A DNA stretch of 64,000 bases from Bacteroidia bacterium. GTDB taxonomy: Bacteria > Bacteroidota > Bacteroidia > CAILMK01 > JBBDIG01. The stretch is taken from positions 57,454-121,453 of the forward strand of contig JBBDIG010000033.1 of NCBI GenBank assembly GCA_040880525.1, given 5' to 3'. Positions 36,243 to 45,216 of this stretch are shown here, piece after piece (positions within the stretch are counted from its first letter, which is position 1; every line of letters begins with the position of its first letter). The notes beneath the pieces are model-generated. The model was not told the DNA's origin. It did not search any database and saw only the letters and a list, made by a program, of their open reading frames with translations. Position numbers and translations under genes: made by a program.

Positions 36243-37214
36243 ATGCCCTCACGCTTTAACGCAGTCAAGATTTTCTCCTGCCCGGGAAGCATTAAACTCG
36301 CGGAGAAGATTGCTGACGATTTTGGGCAATCCTTAGGCGAACTTTCCTTTAACAAGTTCAGTGATGGAGAAATGCAGCCCAGTTTCAATGAATCCGTCCG
36401 GGGCTGCGATATCTTCATTATACAGTCAACTGACCCACCGGCAGAAAATCTGATGGAGTTGTTGCTCGCAATAGATGCTGCAAAGCGCGCTTCTGCTCAT
36501 TATATTACAGCCGTGGTTCCCTATTTTGGATATGCACGCCAGGACAGGAAAGATAAGCCCCGCGTTTCCATCGCAAGCAAGCTTCTGGCGGATTTGCTGA
36601 AAACAGCAGGGGCCAGCCGGGTTATTACCATTGATCTTCATGCCCCGCAAATCCAGGGCTTTTTTGATATGGATGTGGACCATCTGGAGGCTTCTATCAT
36701 TTTTGTTCCCTATATCCACAGCCTCAAAATTGAAGACTTACTGATTGCCGCGCCCGACATGGGCGGCTCGGCAAGAGCCAGGATGTTTGCCAATTCGTTG
36801 AACACTGAAATGGTGATTTGTTATAAGCACCGCAAAACGGCTAATCAGATAGAAGATATGCGGATCATTGGTGACGTGGCAGGAAAAAATATCATCATTG
36901 TAGACGATCTGATAGATACAGGCGGAACGCTCAGAAAGGCCGCATCAATGATGATGAACGAAGGAGCCAAAAGCGTAAGAGCTTTTTGCACGCACCCGGT
37001 GCTATCGGGAAATGCTTATGAAAATATTGAGAACTCTGACCTCACTGAATTGGTCGTTTGCGATACGATTCCTCTTACGCAGACTTCGCCAAAGATTAAG
37101 GTAATATCAGTGTCCGATTTGCTTGCAAGAGCTATTCGGAATGTTTATGAGCATGGGTCAATCAGTTCCCTTTACCGGTCAGCCAATTCCTTTCAACAGT
37201 CCTTTTCATTTTAG
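36243..37214 (+). CDS. prs: Ribose-phosphate pyrophosphokinase (PRPP synthetase)
   Basis: Makes PRPP from ribose 5-phosphate and ATP for nucleotide, His and Trp synthesis. The start at 36243 (MPSRFNAVKIFSCPGS) is chosen because a longer frame would run back through the tRNA. Length 323, close to the usual 310-320. Motifs: SDGEMQPSFNESVRG, VVPYFGYARQDRKDKPR, DLHAPQIQGFFDMDVDHL, and the PRPP loop VDDLIDTGGTL. First gene of prs-rplY-pth. Confidence 0.96.
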   Translation: MPSRFNAVKIFSCPGSIKLAEKIADDFGQSLGELSFNKFSDGEMQPSFNESVRGCDIFIIQSTDPPAENLMELLLAIDAAKRASAHYITAVVPYFGYARQDRKDKPRVSIASKLLADLLKTAGASRVITIDLHAPQIQGFFDMDVDHLEASIIFVPYIHSLKIEDLLIAAPDMGGSARARMFANSLNTEMVICYKHRKTANQIEDMRIIGDVAGKNIIIVDDLIDTGGTLRKAASMMMNEGAKSVRAFCTHPVLSGNAYENIENSDLTELVVCDTIPLTQTSPKIKVISVSDLLARAIRNVYEHGSISSLYRSANSFQQSFSF

Positions 37215-37227
37215 CTTAAAGTATAAT

Positions 37228-37235
37228 TATCTTTG
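37228..37235 (+). promoter_or_regulatory. Bacteroidota -7 element TATCTTTG before rplY
   Basis: 29 bp before the rplY ATG, in the 50-bp gap after prs; suggests an internal promoter. Confidence 0.5.
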
Positions 37236-37264
37236 CACCCATTTTTTAACAAGGTATAGCCACC

Positions 37265-37918
37265 ATGAAATCAATAAACCTGTACGGAAAGAAAAGAGAA
37301 TCAATGGGTTCAGCCAGTGCTAAAGCACTGAGAAGCGAGGGTTTTGTCCCTTGCGTATTGTATGGAACCCATAATGAAACGATTCATTTCTATGCCTTTG
37401 TAACTGACTTTAAAAATATCATTTATACACCCGAAGTTCATATCGTTCATCTCCATCTGGAGGGAGAACAATATAAAGCTGTAGTGCGGGAATCTCAATA
37501 CCATCCGCTTTCTGATCAATTAATTCACGTGGACTTTTTCAGAGTTGAGGATGATAAAGTCATCACCACTGATCTGCCTGTGATTTTGACCGGTATGTCA
37601 AGAGGAGTGAGAAATGGTGGCAAACTGGTAAAGAAAGTACGCAAACTATCCGTTAAAGGTGTGGTGAGTGATCTCCCTGCAGCTATAGAAATAGATGTAA
37701 CGCCATTGCGCATCAACCAATCAGTTAAAGTAAAGGATATCAAAACCGCTTTTGAAATCCTCAGTTCTCCTCATATTCCAATTGCAACTATTATTTCTCC
37801 ACGCGCATTGCAGGCAATGGAGGAGGAAGAAGAAACTGCAGAAGCAACTGAAGAATCAACAGCATCCTCAGAAGAAGGGGAATCAACCGAAGTTGAAGAA
37901 ACACCGGCAGAAGCATAG
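37265..37918 (+). CDS. rplY: 50S ribosomal protein L25 (CTC form)
   Basis: Binds 5S rRNA. Of 217 residues: the L25 domain (KRESMGSASAKALRSEGFVPCVLYG, ESQYHPLSDQLIHVDFFRV) and the C-terminal TL5/CTC beta domain (VKGVVSDLPAAIEIDVTPL), followed by a strongly acidic tail of about 32 residues, EEEEETAEATEES and on. The acidic tail is usual in Bacteroidota. Located between prs and pth, a conserved order. Confidence 0.96.
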   Translation: MKSINLYGKKRESMGSASAKALRSEGFVPCVLYGTHNETIHFYAFVTDFKNIIYTPEVHIVHLHLEGEQYKAVVRESQYHPLSDQLIHVDFFRVEDDKVITTDLPVILTGMSRGVRNGGKLVKKVRKLSVKGVVSDLPAAIEIDVTPLRINQSVKVKDIKTAFEILSSPHIPIATIISPRALQAMEEEEETAEATEESTASSEEGESTEVEETPAEA

Positions 37919-37942
37919 TCATTCTCCAAACTTTATTTCGTA

Positions 37943-38500
37943 TTGAAATTCTTAATTTCAGGATTAGGAAATCCGGGGCAGGAGTACGCCCAAACTCGCC
38001 ACAACATCGGTTTTATGGTGATAGACAGGCTTGCCGGGCAACTGGAATTGCAATGGGAAGACAGGCGGCTTGGCTGGGTTGCGCAAGGACGCATTAAAAA
38101 TAAGCAGGTTTATTTGCTGAAGCCTTCCACCTATATGAATCTCAGCGGAAAGGCCGTCCGATACTGGCTCAATGAGCTTAAAATCCCTTTAGAAAACTTA
38201 TTAGTTGTAACTGATGATCTGGCATTGCCAACCGGAAAAATAAGGCTGCGTGGCAAAGGCAGCGATGGCGGTCACAATGGGCTTAGCGATATTCAGAACG
38301 TCTTAGGCACAACAGAATATCCGCGCTTGCGCTTTGGCATCAGCAGTGAATTTTCACGGGGACGTCAGGTGGATTATGTCCTAAGCGACTTCTCTCCTGA
38401 AGAGATCGCTGATGTGGATCCGGCCATTGAGAAATCAGTAGAGGCCATCAAATCCTTTGTATTGCAGGGTCTGCCACGGACGATGTCCGAGTTTAATTAA
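37943..38500 (+). CDS. pth: Peptidyl-tRNA hydrolase
   Basis: Frees tRNA from drop-off peptidyl-tRNA. 185 residues with a TTG start, fixed by the conserved beginning KFLISGLGNPGQEY. Active-site residues: Asn10 and His20 (RHNIGF), the Asp in TDDLALPTGKIR, and the GSDGGHNGL loop. It is 24 bp after rplY and probably cotranscribed. Confidence 0.96.
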   Translation: MKFLISGLGNPGQEYAQTRHNIGFMVIDRLAGQLELQWEDRRLGWVAQGRIKNKQVYLLKPSTYMNLSGKAVRYWLNELKIPLENLLVVTDDLALPTGKIRLRGKGSDGGHNGLSDIQNVLGTTEYPRLRFGISSEFSRGRQVDYVLSDFSPEEIADVDPAIEKSVEAIKSFVLQGLPRTMSEFN

Positions 38501-38503
38501 CCC

Positions 38504-38540
38504 AAATCCTGCTTTCCAGTCCGTAGCCAGGATTTTTATT
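38504..38540 (+). terminator. Probable Rho-independent terminator after pth
   Basis: AAATCCTG (38504-38511) and CAGGATTT (38528-38535) form an 8-bp stem with a 16-nt loop, followed by TTATT. It starts 3 bp after the pth stop codon. Confidence 0.6.
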
Positions 38541-38636
38541 CCGGCTCAGCATTGCACACATCTAAATGTGCTATACTGTAGATGTTGTAGTTGACATCCC
38601 TGAGTTTGACCGGGCATATTGTCATCTCCCATATTT

Positions 38637-38644
38637 TACCTTTG
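38637..38644 (+). promoter_or_regulatory. Bacteroidota -7 element TACCTTTG for leuS
   Basis: 45 bp before the leuS ATG; no clear -33 element. Confidence 0.5.
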
Positions 38645-38689
38645 TGCCCCTCGGATTCCTGCGACTTCCGGGCAAAAAAATCAATCTAA

Positions 38690-41647
38690 ATGAGCGAGTA
38701 CAACTTTAAAGAAATAGAGAAGAAATGGCAGCAGGAATGGGAGGCCGAAAGGATCTACCATGCTGATGAAACCTCCGGAAAGCCGCCATATTATGTGCTG
38801 GATATGTTTCCCTATCCTTCAGGGGCGGGGCTGCACGTGGGGCATCCGCTCGGTTATATTGCCACTGATATACTTTCCCGCTACAAGCGCCATCAGGGTT
38901 ACGAGGTGCTGCATCCTATGGGTTTCGATGCATTTGGTCTGCCGGCAGAGCAGTACGCTATTGAGACCGGGCAAGACCCCGCAGATACCACTAATCGGAA
39001 TATCGCCCGCTACAAAGAGCAGTTAAAAGCCATTGGCCTTAGCTTCGACTGGGGCCGGGAAGTGCGCACTTCCGATCCTGAATATTATAAATGGACGCAA
39101 TGGATCTTCCTGAAAATGTTCGGCTCGTGGTACAACAGGAGGACAGACAAGGCAGAACCCTTAGAAAACCTTGTGGCTCATTTCGCTAAATCAGGTAATG
39201 AAGGTGTGGACGCGGCTTGCGGGAAAACACCTGAATTTACCGCTGAAGAATGGCATGCAATGCCCTGGGAGGAGCAGCAGAGGATTCTATTACACTACCG
39301 GCTTGCATATTTGGCAGAAGCGGAAGTGAACTGGTGCCCGGCATTAGGTACCGTCCTGGCAAATGAGGAGGTGAAGGAAGGATTGTCAGAGCGGGGTGGC
39401 CATCCGGTTGAAAAGAAAAAGATGCGGCAATGGTTCCTGCGCATTACGGCTTATGCAGAACGCCTGTTGAAAGGCCTGGAGGAAGTGGACTGGAGTGATG
39501 CGCTGAAAGAAATGCAGCGAAACTGGATCGGCAAGTCGGTAGGCGCGGAGATTGATTTTCCAATATATAGCCCTTATGCTCCGGCTGCCGGTGCAGTTGA
39601 TGAGGTGGGGCAGGAGAAGCTGTCGCTGAAGGTGTTCACCACACGCCCCGATACCATTTTTGGCGCCACCTTTATGGTGATAGCACCGGAGCATCCCCTG
39701 GCGCAGCAGCTTATTACAGCAGCGCAGCAGGAGGAGGTTCAGGCGTACATTGAACAGGCAAAGCGCAAGAGTGAGCGCGACCGCATGAAGAACGTGAAAG
39801 AGGTGAGTGGCGTATTCAGTGGCAGCTTTGCTATTCACCCTTTCCGCACGGAAAAGATGCCGGTGTGGATTGCCGATTATGTGCTGGCCGATTATGGTAC
39901 CGGGGCCATCATGGCTGTGCCCGGGCATGATAGCCGCGATTATGCCTTTGCCCAACATTTTGACTTGCCTATACTACAAGTAGTGCGTGGGAAAGAGAGC
40001 AAAGAGCAAGAGGCAAATCCTGAGTTGCATAGTTTTGACGACAAGGATGGTATTATCATCAATTCAGATTTTCTGGACGGACTGGGAGTACCGGTGGCAA
40101 TTGACCGGGTAATTGAGGAAATAGAAAAGAAAGGGATGGGCGTGCGGAAAATAAACTATCGCCTGCGAGATGCCAATTTCAGCCGCCAGCGCTACTGGGG
40201 CGAGCCTTTCCCGATAGTATATGAAAAGGGAATGCCGGTGCCGCTGGATGAATCGGAATTGCCGCTAACACTGCCGGAGGTGGAAAGCTACAAGCCGCTG
40301 GGGACTGGTGAATCCCCGCTGGCTGCGGTGGAGGAGTGGGTGAAGTTGCCGGACGGAAGGACCCGCGAAACCAACACAATGCCCGGCTGGGCGGGAAGCA
40401 ACTGGTATTATCTCCGCTACATGGACCCGCACAATTCCGGGGAGTTCCTGGGCAAAGAGCGCGAACGCTTCTGGGAAAACGTGGATTTTTATATGGGCGG
40501 AACAGAGCACGCAACGGGGCACCTTCTTTACAGCCGCTTCTGCCATAAGTTTCTTTTCGACTGCGGGTACCTTTCTACCAAAGAGCCGTACAAGAAATTG
40601 GTGAATCAGGGGATGATTCAGGGTATTTCCTATTGGTTAACTAGTTTCCAATGTATACGTGAAGATGGGTATAATGATTTAGCCAAGTCTTTTTTCATTT
40701 CTTTTGATAATAAAAATGACATTCTGAGAAAAGATGGAATTGAATATAAACGGCAAGCTACAGGTTATGTAAGTAGGATTCCAAATGAATATATAGATGA
40801 TAGGGGCCGCTTATATAAGTCACGTTTCGAGGCTTTGGCAAATGACTTTAGAACTTCAGCGGACTACCAAAATCTACATATCACTTTAGGCATTGAACCT
40901 CTGTGGGAATATGATGAGGCCAATCACCCTTATTTATGTCTCAAGCCTGAAGTTACCAAAATGTCCAAGTCCAAATGGAATGTTATAAATCCCGATGACG
41001 TCATTGAAAAATACGGAGCAGACACCTTGCGTATGTACGAAATGTTTTTAGGACCGGTGGAGCAGCACAAACCCTGGAATACTGAAGGCATTGATGGCGT
41101 ATTCCGTTTCCTCATGAAGCTGTGGCGGCTCTTCCATCAGGAAAATGGCAATTTCTCTGTTACAGACGATGCACCCACAAAGGAAGAACTGAAGTCGCTG
41201 CACAAGGCAATTAAGAAGGTAACGGAAGATATTGAGCATATCTCATTCAATACCGCTGTTGCTGCCTTTATGATCTGCGCGAACGAACTTACCTCGCTCA
41301 GGTGCAATAAGCGGCATGTGCTGGAACCGCTGGTAATATTGCTTTCGCCTTTTGCACCTCATATTTCCGAGGAACTATGGCGCCACAGGCTGGGGCATGA
41401 CGAAACCGTCACCTTTCAGCCTTATCCTCAATTTGATGAACAATACCTGAAGGAGGACGAGGTGGAATACCCTGTTTCCATAAACGGGAAGGTGCGCGCA
41501 AAACTATCCATGCCCATAGATGCCGGAAAGGATGAAGTGGAGAAACAGGTAATGGAGTTGGAGAACGTAAAACGCTGGATTGAAGGCAAGCAGGTGAAGA
41601 AGTTCATCTTCGTGCCGGGCAGGATTATAAATATTGTGGTAGGTTAG
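38690..41647 (+). CDS. leuS: Leucyl-tRNA synthetase
   Basis: Class Ia synthetase charging tRNA-Leu, with editing. 985 residues, long for bacteria (about 860) but near Bacteroidota forms (about 930-1000). Visible: HIGH-type HVGH in FPYPSGAGLHVGHPLGY (near residue 50), editing domain with FTTRPDTIFGATFMV and GTGAIMAVPGHDSRD, WAGSNWYYLRYMD, KMSKS at residues 757-761, and the anticodon-binding and C-terminal domains. Residues about 644-757, the leucine-specific region just before KMSKS, are unlike the sequence I expect (ISYWLTSFQCIREDGYND) and the DNA is AT-rich: I count 55 G+C in 180 bases at 40621-40800 against 37 in 60 at 40321-40380. The reading frame is intact. Confidence 0.95.
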   Translation: MSEYNFKEIEKKWQQEWEAERIYHADETSGKPPYYVLDMFPYPSGAGLHVGHPLGYIATDILSRYKRHQGYEVLHPMGFDAFGLPAEQYAIETGQDPADTTNRNIARYKEQLKAIGLSFDWGREVRTSDPEYYKWTQWIFLKMFGSWYNRRTDKAEPLENLVAHFAKSGNEGVDAACGKTPEFTAEEWHAMPWEEQQRILLHYRLAYLAEAEVNWCPALGTVLANEEVKEGLSERGGHPVEKKKMRQWFLRITAYAERLLKGLEEVDWSDALKEMQRNWIGKSVGAEIDFPIYSPYAPAAGAVDEVGQEKLSLKVFTTRPDTIFGATFMVIAPEHPLAQQLITAAQQEEVQAYIEQAKRKSERDRMKNVKEVSGVFSGSFAIHPFRTEKMPVWIADYVLADYGTGAIMAVPGHDSRDYAFAQHFDLPILQVVRGKESKEQEANPELHSFDDKDGIIINSDFLDGLGVPVAIDRVIEEIEKKGMGVRKINYRLRDANFSRQRYWGEPFPIVYEKGMPVPLDESELPLTLPEVESYKPLGTGESPLAAVEEWVKLPDGRTRETNTMPGWAGSNWYYLRYMDPHNSGEFLGKERERFWENVDFYMGGTEHATGHLLYSRFCHKFLFDCGYLSTKEPYKKLVNQGMIQGISYWLTSFQCIREDGYNDLAKSFFISFDNKNDILRKDGIEYKRQATGYVSRIPNEYIDDRGRLYKSRFEALANDFRTSADYQNLHITLGIEPLWEYDEANHPYLCLKPEVTKMSKSKWNVINPDDVIEKYGADTLRMYEMFLGPVEQHKPWNTEGIDGVFRFLMKLWRLFHQENGNFSVTDDAPTKEELKSLHKAIKKVTEDIEHISFNTAVAAFMICANELTSLRCNKRHVLEPLVILLSPFAPHISEELWRHRLGHDETVTFQPYPQFDEQYLKEDEVEYPVSINGKVRAKLSMPIDAGKDEVEKQVMELENVKRWIEGKQVKKFIFVPGRIINIVVG

Positions 41648-41683
41648 TGTAGAGCCAAAGGAGAGGGAATGCACCGATCCAAT

Positions 41684-41833
41684 TTACAGCTCTTCCTGAT
41701 CTCGCTGCCTTCTGTTATAATAGATCATAAGAGGCACCAGTACCAACACAAAGATCAGAATAACCACTGCGAAGATGATTATCACCATTCGTAGATCTTC
41801 ATTGGGAACCATTTCATTAAAGTCTTCTAGCAT
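41684..41833 (-). CDS. 49-residue single-pass membrane microprotein
   Basis: Short frame from ATG at 41833 to TAA at 41684: an acidic N-terminus (MLEDFNEMVPNEDLRM), one strong membrane segment of about 22 residues (VIIIFAVVILIFVLVLVPLM) and a basic-acidic tail (YYNRRQRDQEEL). The pattern is not what chance would usually give, and the positive-inside rule places the tail in the cytoplasm. It converges on leuS with a 36-bp gap. No recognisable family; I see no clear promoter. Confidence 0.5.
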   Translation of the reverse strand: MLEDFNEMVPNEDLRMVIIIFAVVILIFVLVLVPLMIYYNRRQRDQEEL

Positions 41834-42250
41834 GGGTGGGTTATTCTTTTACTGTGTTTTCTTGCTTCCTGTGGCACTGTGCCTTCCAAAATATTTCCTG
41901 CTAATTAAACGAATTTTTGATCAAATATCACTAACTAATTTCACGACCGGGAATATTCCCGTTAAAATGTCTGATCCCGGCATCATCTGAATCTTTATTT
42001 TTTCTCGTAGTTTCCGGGTCCTCAATAGATTTTCCATGCGGCAGATGCTTCCTAAATTTTTCCTTCTCATCATTTCAAGGTTTCACAGGAAAAGGCAAGA
42101 GAAGGCAGTTTGTTGAGACTTTTTCAAGATATCTAAATTGGGAAATGCATCGGACGTGATAATCAGCAATTCAATGTTTATAAAAACCGATTTTCTCGGA
42201 CCAAATTCCAGGGGAAGGCTTCCTCGTTTTTTTTATACCGATTAAAAATC
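41834..42250. other. AT-rich spacer
   Basis: About 415 bp between the microprotein and the lipoprotein gene. No credible gene, RNA or repeat was seen. Confidence 0.6.
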
Positions 42251-42718
42251 CTATTTTTCTACCGTTAGATTTTCGCTTGTTACCTCATTACTCCAGTTTC
42301 CGGCCCTGTCGCGTAACCTGACGGTATAGGTTACCTGCTCTGATGCATTGTTCTCATCCTTTAGCATGATAGGTTCAGTAACTACTTCAAGGACGCCTTG
42401 TATAGCAATGTCACTGCCCTCCGGGGCCGATGGCGGAATGTGATAAGCCTCTGTAAGCGGAAACCGGTTATCCGTGATGTATAATGTAAGAGAGTCGGCA
42501 TCGGGATGCCCCAGGTCGCCATCACCATCGCGGTAAAAAATGAAGAAATGGCGCCTGTCCTCGAACTGCTTTACGGTGTGGGGAGTGACCTCTTCAAGTT
42601 CAATATAGGGAACGATGCTTACAGGTTCACCGGGCATGACGTCCTTATCGTCATCGGTTTTACAACTGGTCGTCAGCAGCAAGAGGAAGGAAAAGGCAAT
42701 CCCTGCATATTTATTCAT
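42251..42718 (-). CDS. Small lipoprotein, function unknown
   Basis: A 155-residue lipoprotein with lipobox TTSC (near Cys19) followed by KTDDDKD. The body is beta-rich, with FIFYRDGDGDLGHPDADSL, a calcium-loop-like acidic motif, and ends in an Ig-like strand set (VTYTVRLRDRAGNWSNEV). Its ATG overlaps the stop codon of the cytochrome-like gene by ATGA, so the two are translationally coupled and probably act together. I do not recognise the family. Confidence 0.8.
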   Translation of the reverse strand: MNKYAGIAFSFLLLLTTSCKTDDDKDVMPGEPVSIVPYIELEEVTPHTVKQFEDRRHFFIFYRDGDGDLGHPDADSLTLYITDNRFPLTEAYHIPPSAPEGSDIAIQGVLEVVTEPIMLKDENNASEQVTYTVRLRDRAGNWSNEVTSENLTVEK

Positions 42719-43858
42719 TGGACAACAACAAATGAAAAGATGGTGAAGAAATAAACGGGCGATCCGTTTTCAGGTATTTCCGTGGGGGCAGGGTGTGCAT
42801 TGTCATTTACATAAGCACGGAGATAAATGACATCTCCTTTGCTAAACTGATTCGTATTGATTTCCACGTGGTGGTAATACGGCAACCTTTGGTTAGCCCC
42901 GCCTCCGAAAGCCGGTCCGAGCAGGGGCGATGATTCCACTATTAGATCTTGGGTAACAGCATTTGAAAAATCATAAGGGCTTTTTGAAAATTTCACTTTG
43001 TTGTGGGAAAAAAGCTGAGGAACAGTGCTGTCATCCAAAAATCCAAACCAAATATCGAGAGTCGAATTGGCAGGCACTGCAAAGGGGTTGAGAAAGCTTC
43101 TGCCCCTCACAGTGTCCACGCGGTAGTCGTTTAAGTCTGGTAGGAATGCCAGCAGGCCAAAGGGTGTTGGCTCCGTATTCGGCTGATCAGGAATATTCCC
43201 AAAAATATCAGGTGCGCCAGCCTCAATCCATTTTTTTACCAGTGCTATTTTATGAGGTTCGAGCGTATCATACAGTGGCATCCTGCCCAGCGTCTGGTCA
43301 GTGGTTGTCAGCCTCTCGTAGAGCCATGACTGTGAAGGGTCAAAAGGAACTACACGATAGCTGAAGGAATTTGTGTTGTTGTTTTTGACTACAGGGTGGA
43401 ACACCAGCGTATTATAGGCGCTTTGGATGGTACGGAAGTCAGGTTCAAAAGATCCGTCATGGCAGGCCGGAACAGCGCATCTCTGGCTGAAAACTGCTGC
43501 TGTCTACGCCTTCCAGCATCTTATCACTGGTGATGACAAAAAGGCGCTGGAAATATTCATCCTGTTCAAAGAGACTTCGCACGAGCATAAGGCGGCTGGC
43601 TTCGCTCAGCGAACCTGACTTTAGCGTATTCACACCTTCCGTCATTTCAGTCTCAACGGGCTCTCGTCCCAGCAGGTCAATGTATAGCTTGTTCACATAA
43701 TTCTGGACCTGTATGGTGGTAACTCCATGAAATGGAGGTGATGGGTTTCCGGTAATTACCGTATCCATGTACACTTTTTTTACAACAGGTTCCTCTTTCC
43801 TGCAAGCAGTGGTGAAGAATAAGTACAAACAGGCCGAAAAAAGCAGAAGTGTTTTCAT
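42715..43858 (-). pseudogene. c-type cytochrome-like lipoprotein with a frameshift
   Basis: Two frames make one protein of about 380 residues. The first (43858 to 43457) has a lipobox (FFTTAC) and NYVNKLYIDLLGREPVE, a DUF1549-like beginning, and breaks off. The second frame continues with a heme motif CAVPACH (43479-43459), then DGSFEPDF, and runs to the TGA at 42715. The second frame has a TAG at 43506-43504 and the first ends at 43457, so the shift lies between, near AGCAGCAGTTTTC. The joined length (1144 bp = 381 codons plus one base) fits a single extra base. This may be a real mutation, an assembly error or, less likely, programmed shifting. The GTG at 43404 is not a natural start. Confidence 0.8.
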
Positions 43859-44059
43859 CAGAACCCAATTACTTTCAGGTGTTGTAAAGAATCCTCATAA
43901 ATCTAACAAGGGTCGTGAGCGTCAGCGGAAAATTCTGAAAATCAAAATTCGACTTTAAACTTGAAATAAATGCTATAAAATAGTTCAAGTTAATTTATGC
44001 TGAAATATCCAGGTTGAGCAACAAGGATAGTGGCCGCACAACAAAAGGCCGCGTATCAT

Positions 44060-44101
44060 TGTAAATGTTGCCAGATAATATGTAAATGTTGCCAGATAAT
44101 A
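44060..44101 (+). repeat. Perfect 21-bp tandem duplication before a start codon
   Basis: The unit beginning TGTAAATGTTGCC and ending AGATAATA occurs at 44060-44080 and 44081-44101 without a mismatch, ending 5 bp before the DUF4197 ATG at 44107. Copy 2 contains an in-frame ATG (44086) that would extend the protein by seven residues; copy 1 contains a six-codon frame ending in TAA. Confidence 0.9.
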
Positions 44102-44106
44102 TCAAC

Positions 44107-44826
44107 ATGAAAAAATGGAGACTGATTTTCCTGCCATTACTGTTTTTGGTGGCAGGCTGCGATGAACTTAAAAATCTGGGAGGCACGGTGGAAGACTATA
44201 TGCAACCTTCCACATCAGAGATGGTAATGGCTCTGAAGCAGGCGTTGGAGACTGGTACCGGCCGCGCAGTTGAAGAGCTCAATCAGCAGGACGGATATTT
44301 TGGAGATGCAGCCGTAAAAATTCTCTTTCCACCGGAAGCACAGAAAGTTGCCAATACCCTGCGCGATATTGGCGCTGGCAAAATCGTGGATGATTTTGTA
44401 CTCTCTCTTAACCGCGCAGCAGAGGATGCCGCCAAGGAAGCAGGGCCGATATTCGTGAATGCCGTAAAGCAGATGACGATCGCTGATGCGAGAAATATCC
44501 TGCTGGGCGCTGATGATGCGGCAACGGAATATTTTCGAAGCAAAACGCGCCAGCAGTTGTATAATAGTTTTCAGCCTAAAATAAAATCAGCCCTCGATAG
44601 GTCCTATGCCACCAAATATTGGAAGGATATAACCACGCGCTACAATCAGCTTCCAGGGGTGCAGGACGTAAATGCGGATTTGCCCAACTACGCGGCTGAC
44701 CGTGCTCTGGATGGTTTATTCCTGAAACTGAAAGATGAAGAAGAGAAAATCCGTGACAATCCAGCGGCCAGAACCACGGAAGTAATGAAGGAGGTTTTTA
44801 GCTGGGCAAAAAGAGAAAAAGGCTGA
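44107..44826 (+). CDS. DUF4197 lipoprotein
   Basis: A 239-residue protein with an N-terminal lipoprotein signal (FLPLLFLVAGCDEL) and a DUF4197 domain over most of the rest: MVMALKQALETGTGRAVEELNQ, DAAVKILFPPEAQKV, FVNAVKQMTIADARNILLGADDAATEYF. The family is helical, exported and of unknown function; it occurs in Bacteroidota and Proteobacteria. I take 44107 as start because the signal peptide begins there; the in-frame ATG at 44086 lies in the duplicated 21-bp unit. Confidence 0.88.
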   Translation: MKKWRLIFLPLLFLVAGCDELKNLGGTVEDYMQPSTSEMVMALKQALETGTGRAVEELNQQDGYFGDAAVKILFPPEAQKVANTLRDIGAGKIVDDFVLSLNRAAEDAAKEAGPIFVNAVKQMTIADARNILLGADDAATEYFRSKTRQQLYNSFQPKIKSALDRSYATKYWKDITTRYNQLPGVQDVNADLPNYAADRALDGLFLKLKDEEEKIRDNPAARTTEVMKEVFSWAKREKG

Positions 44827-44861
44827 TCGGCATACCTGTTCATTTTATAACAAAAACAAAA

Positions 44862-45185
44862 ATGGAAAGAAACCTGAATCAATATGATACGCTGAGCGAG
44901 GCTATAACTGCGCTGCAAAAGAAAGGATTCACACAAAATCTGGAGCCTCAGGATGAAGTGATCGCGGACCAGGATACCGGAAAAGAGTATTTGGCTGATC
45001 ACCTTACTATCATAGAGTATCATCGCTTTGAAGGAGCAAGCAATCCTGATGATATGTCAGTGGTATATGCGGTAAAGAGTTCGGATGGAATGCAGGGACT
45101 GATCGTGGATGCTTATGGGGCTTATGCAAGCAGGGCACTTACCGATCTCGTAAAAAAACTGAACATGAAAAAAGGTATTTCGTAA
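44862..45185 (+). CDS. Small conserved protein, often named phosphoribosylpyrophosphate synthetase
   Basis: A 107-residue soluble protein of a Bacteroidota family: YDTLSEAITALQKKGFTQN, ...EYHRFEGASNPDDMSVVYAV, ...GLIVDAYGAYASRALTDLV. Relatives are labelled PRPP synthetase in databases, but there is no PRPP loop or kinase motif here, so I regard that name as unsupported. It follows the DUF4197 gene by 35 bp and may be cotranscribed. Confidence 0.75.
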   Translation: MERNLNQYDTLSEAITALQKKGFTQNLEPQDEVIADQDTGKEYLADHLTIIEYHRFEGASNPDDMSVVYAVKSSDGMQGLIVDAYGAYASRALTDLVKKLNMKKGIS

Positions 45186-45216
45186 CCCTGACAACCTGGG
45201 GATTGCCACAGGTGAG

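Noticed and set aside
41775..41990. 71-codon plus-strand frame after leuS
   Set aside because: It runs opposite the better supported membrane microprotein and has no recognisable feature.
44862..45185. PRPP synthetase function for the small protein
   Set aside because: No PRPP-binding loop or ATP site; the real enzyme is prs at 36243.
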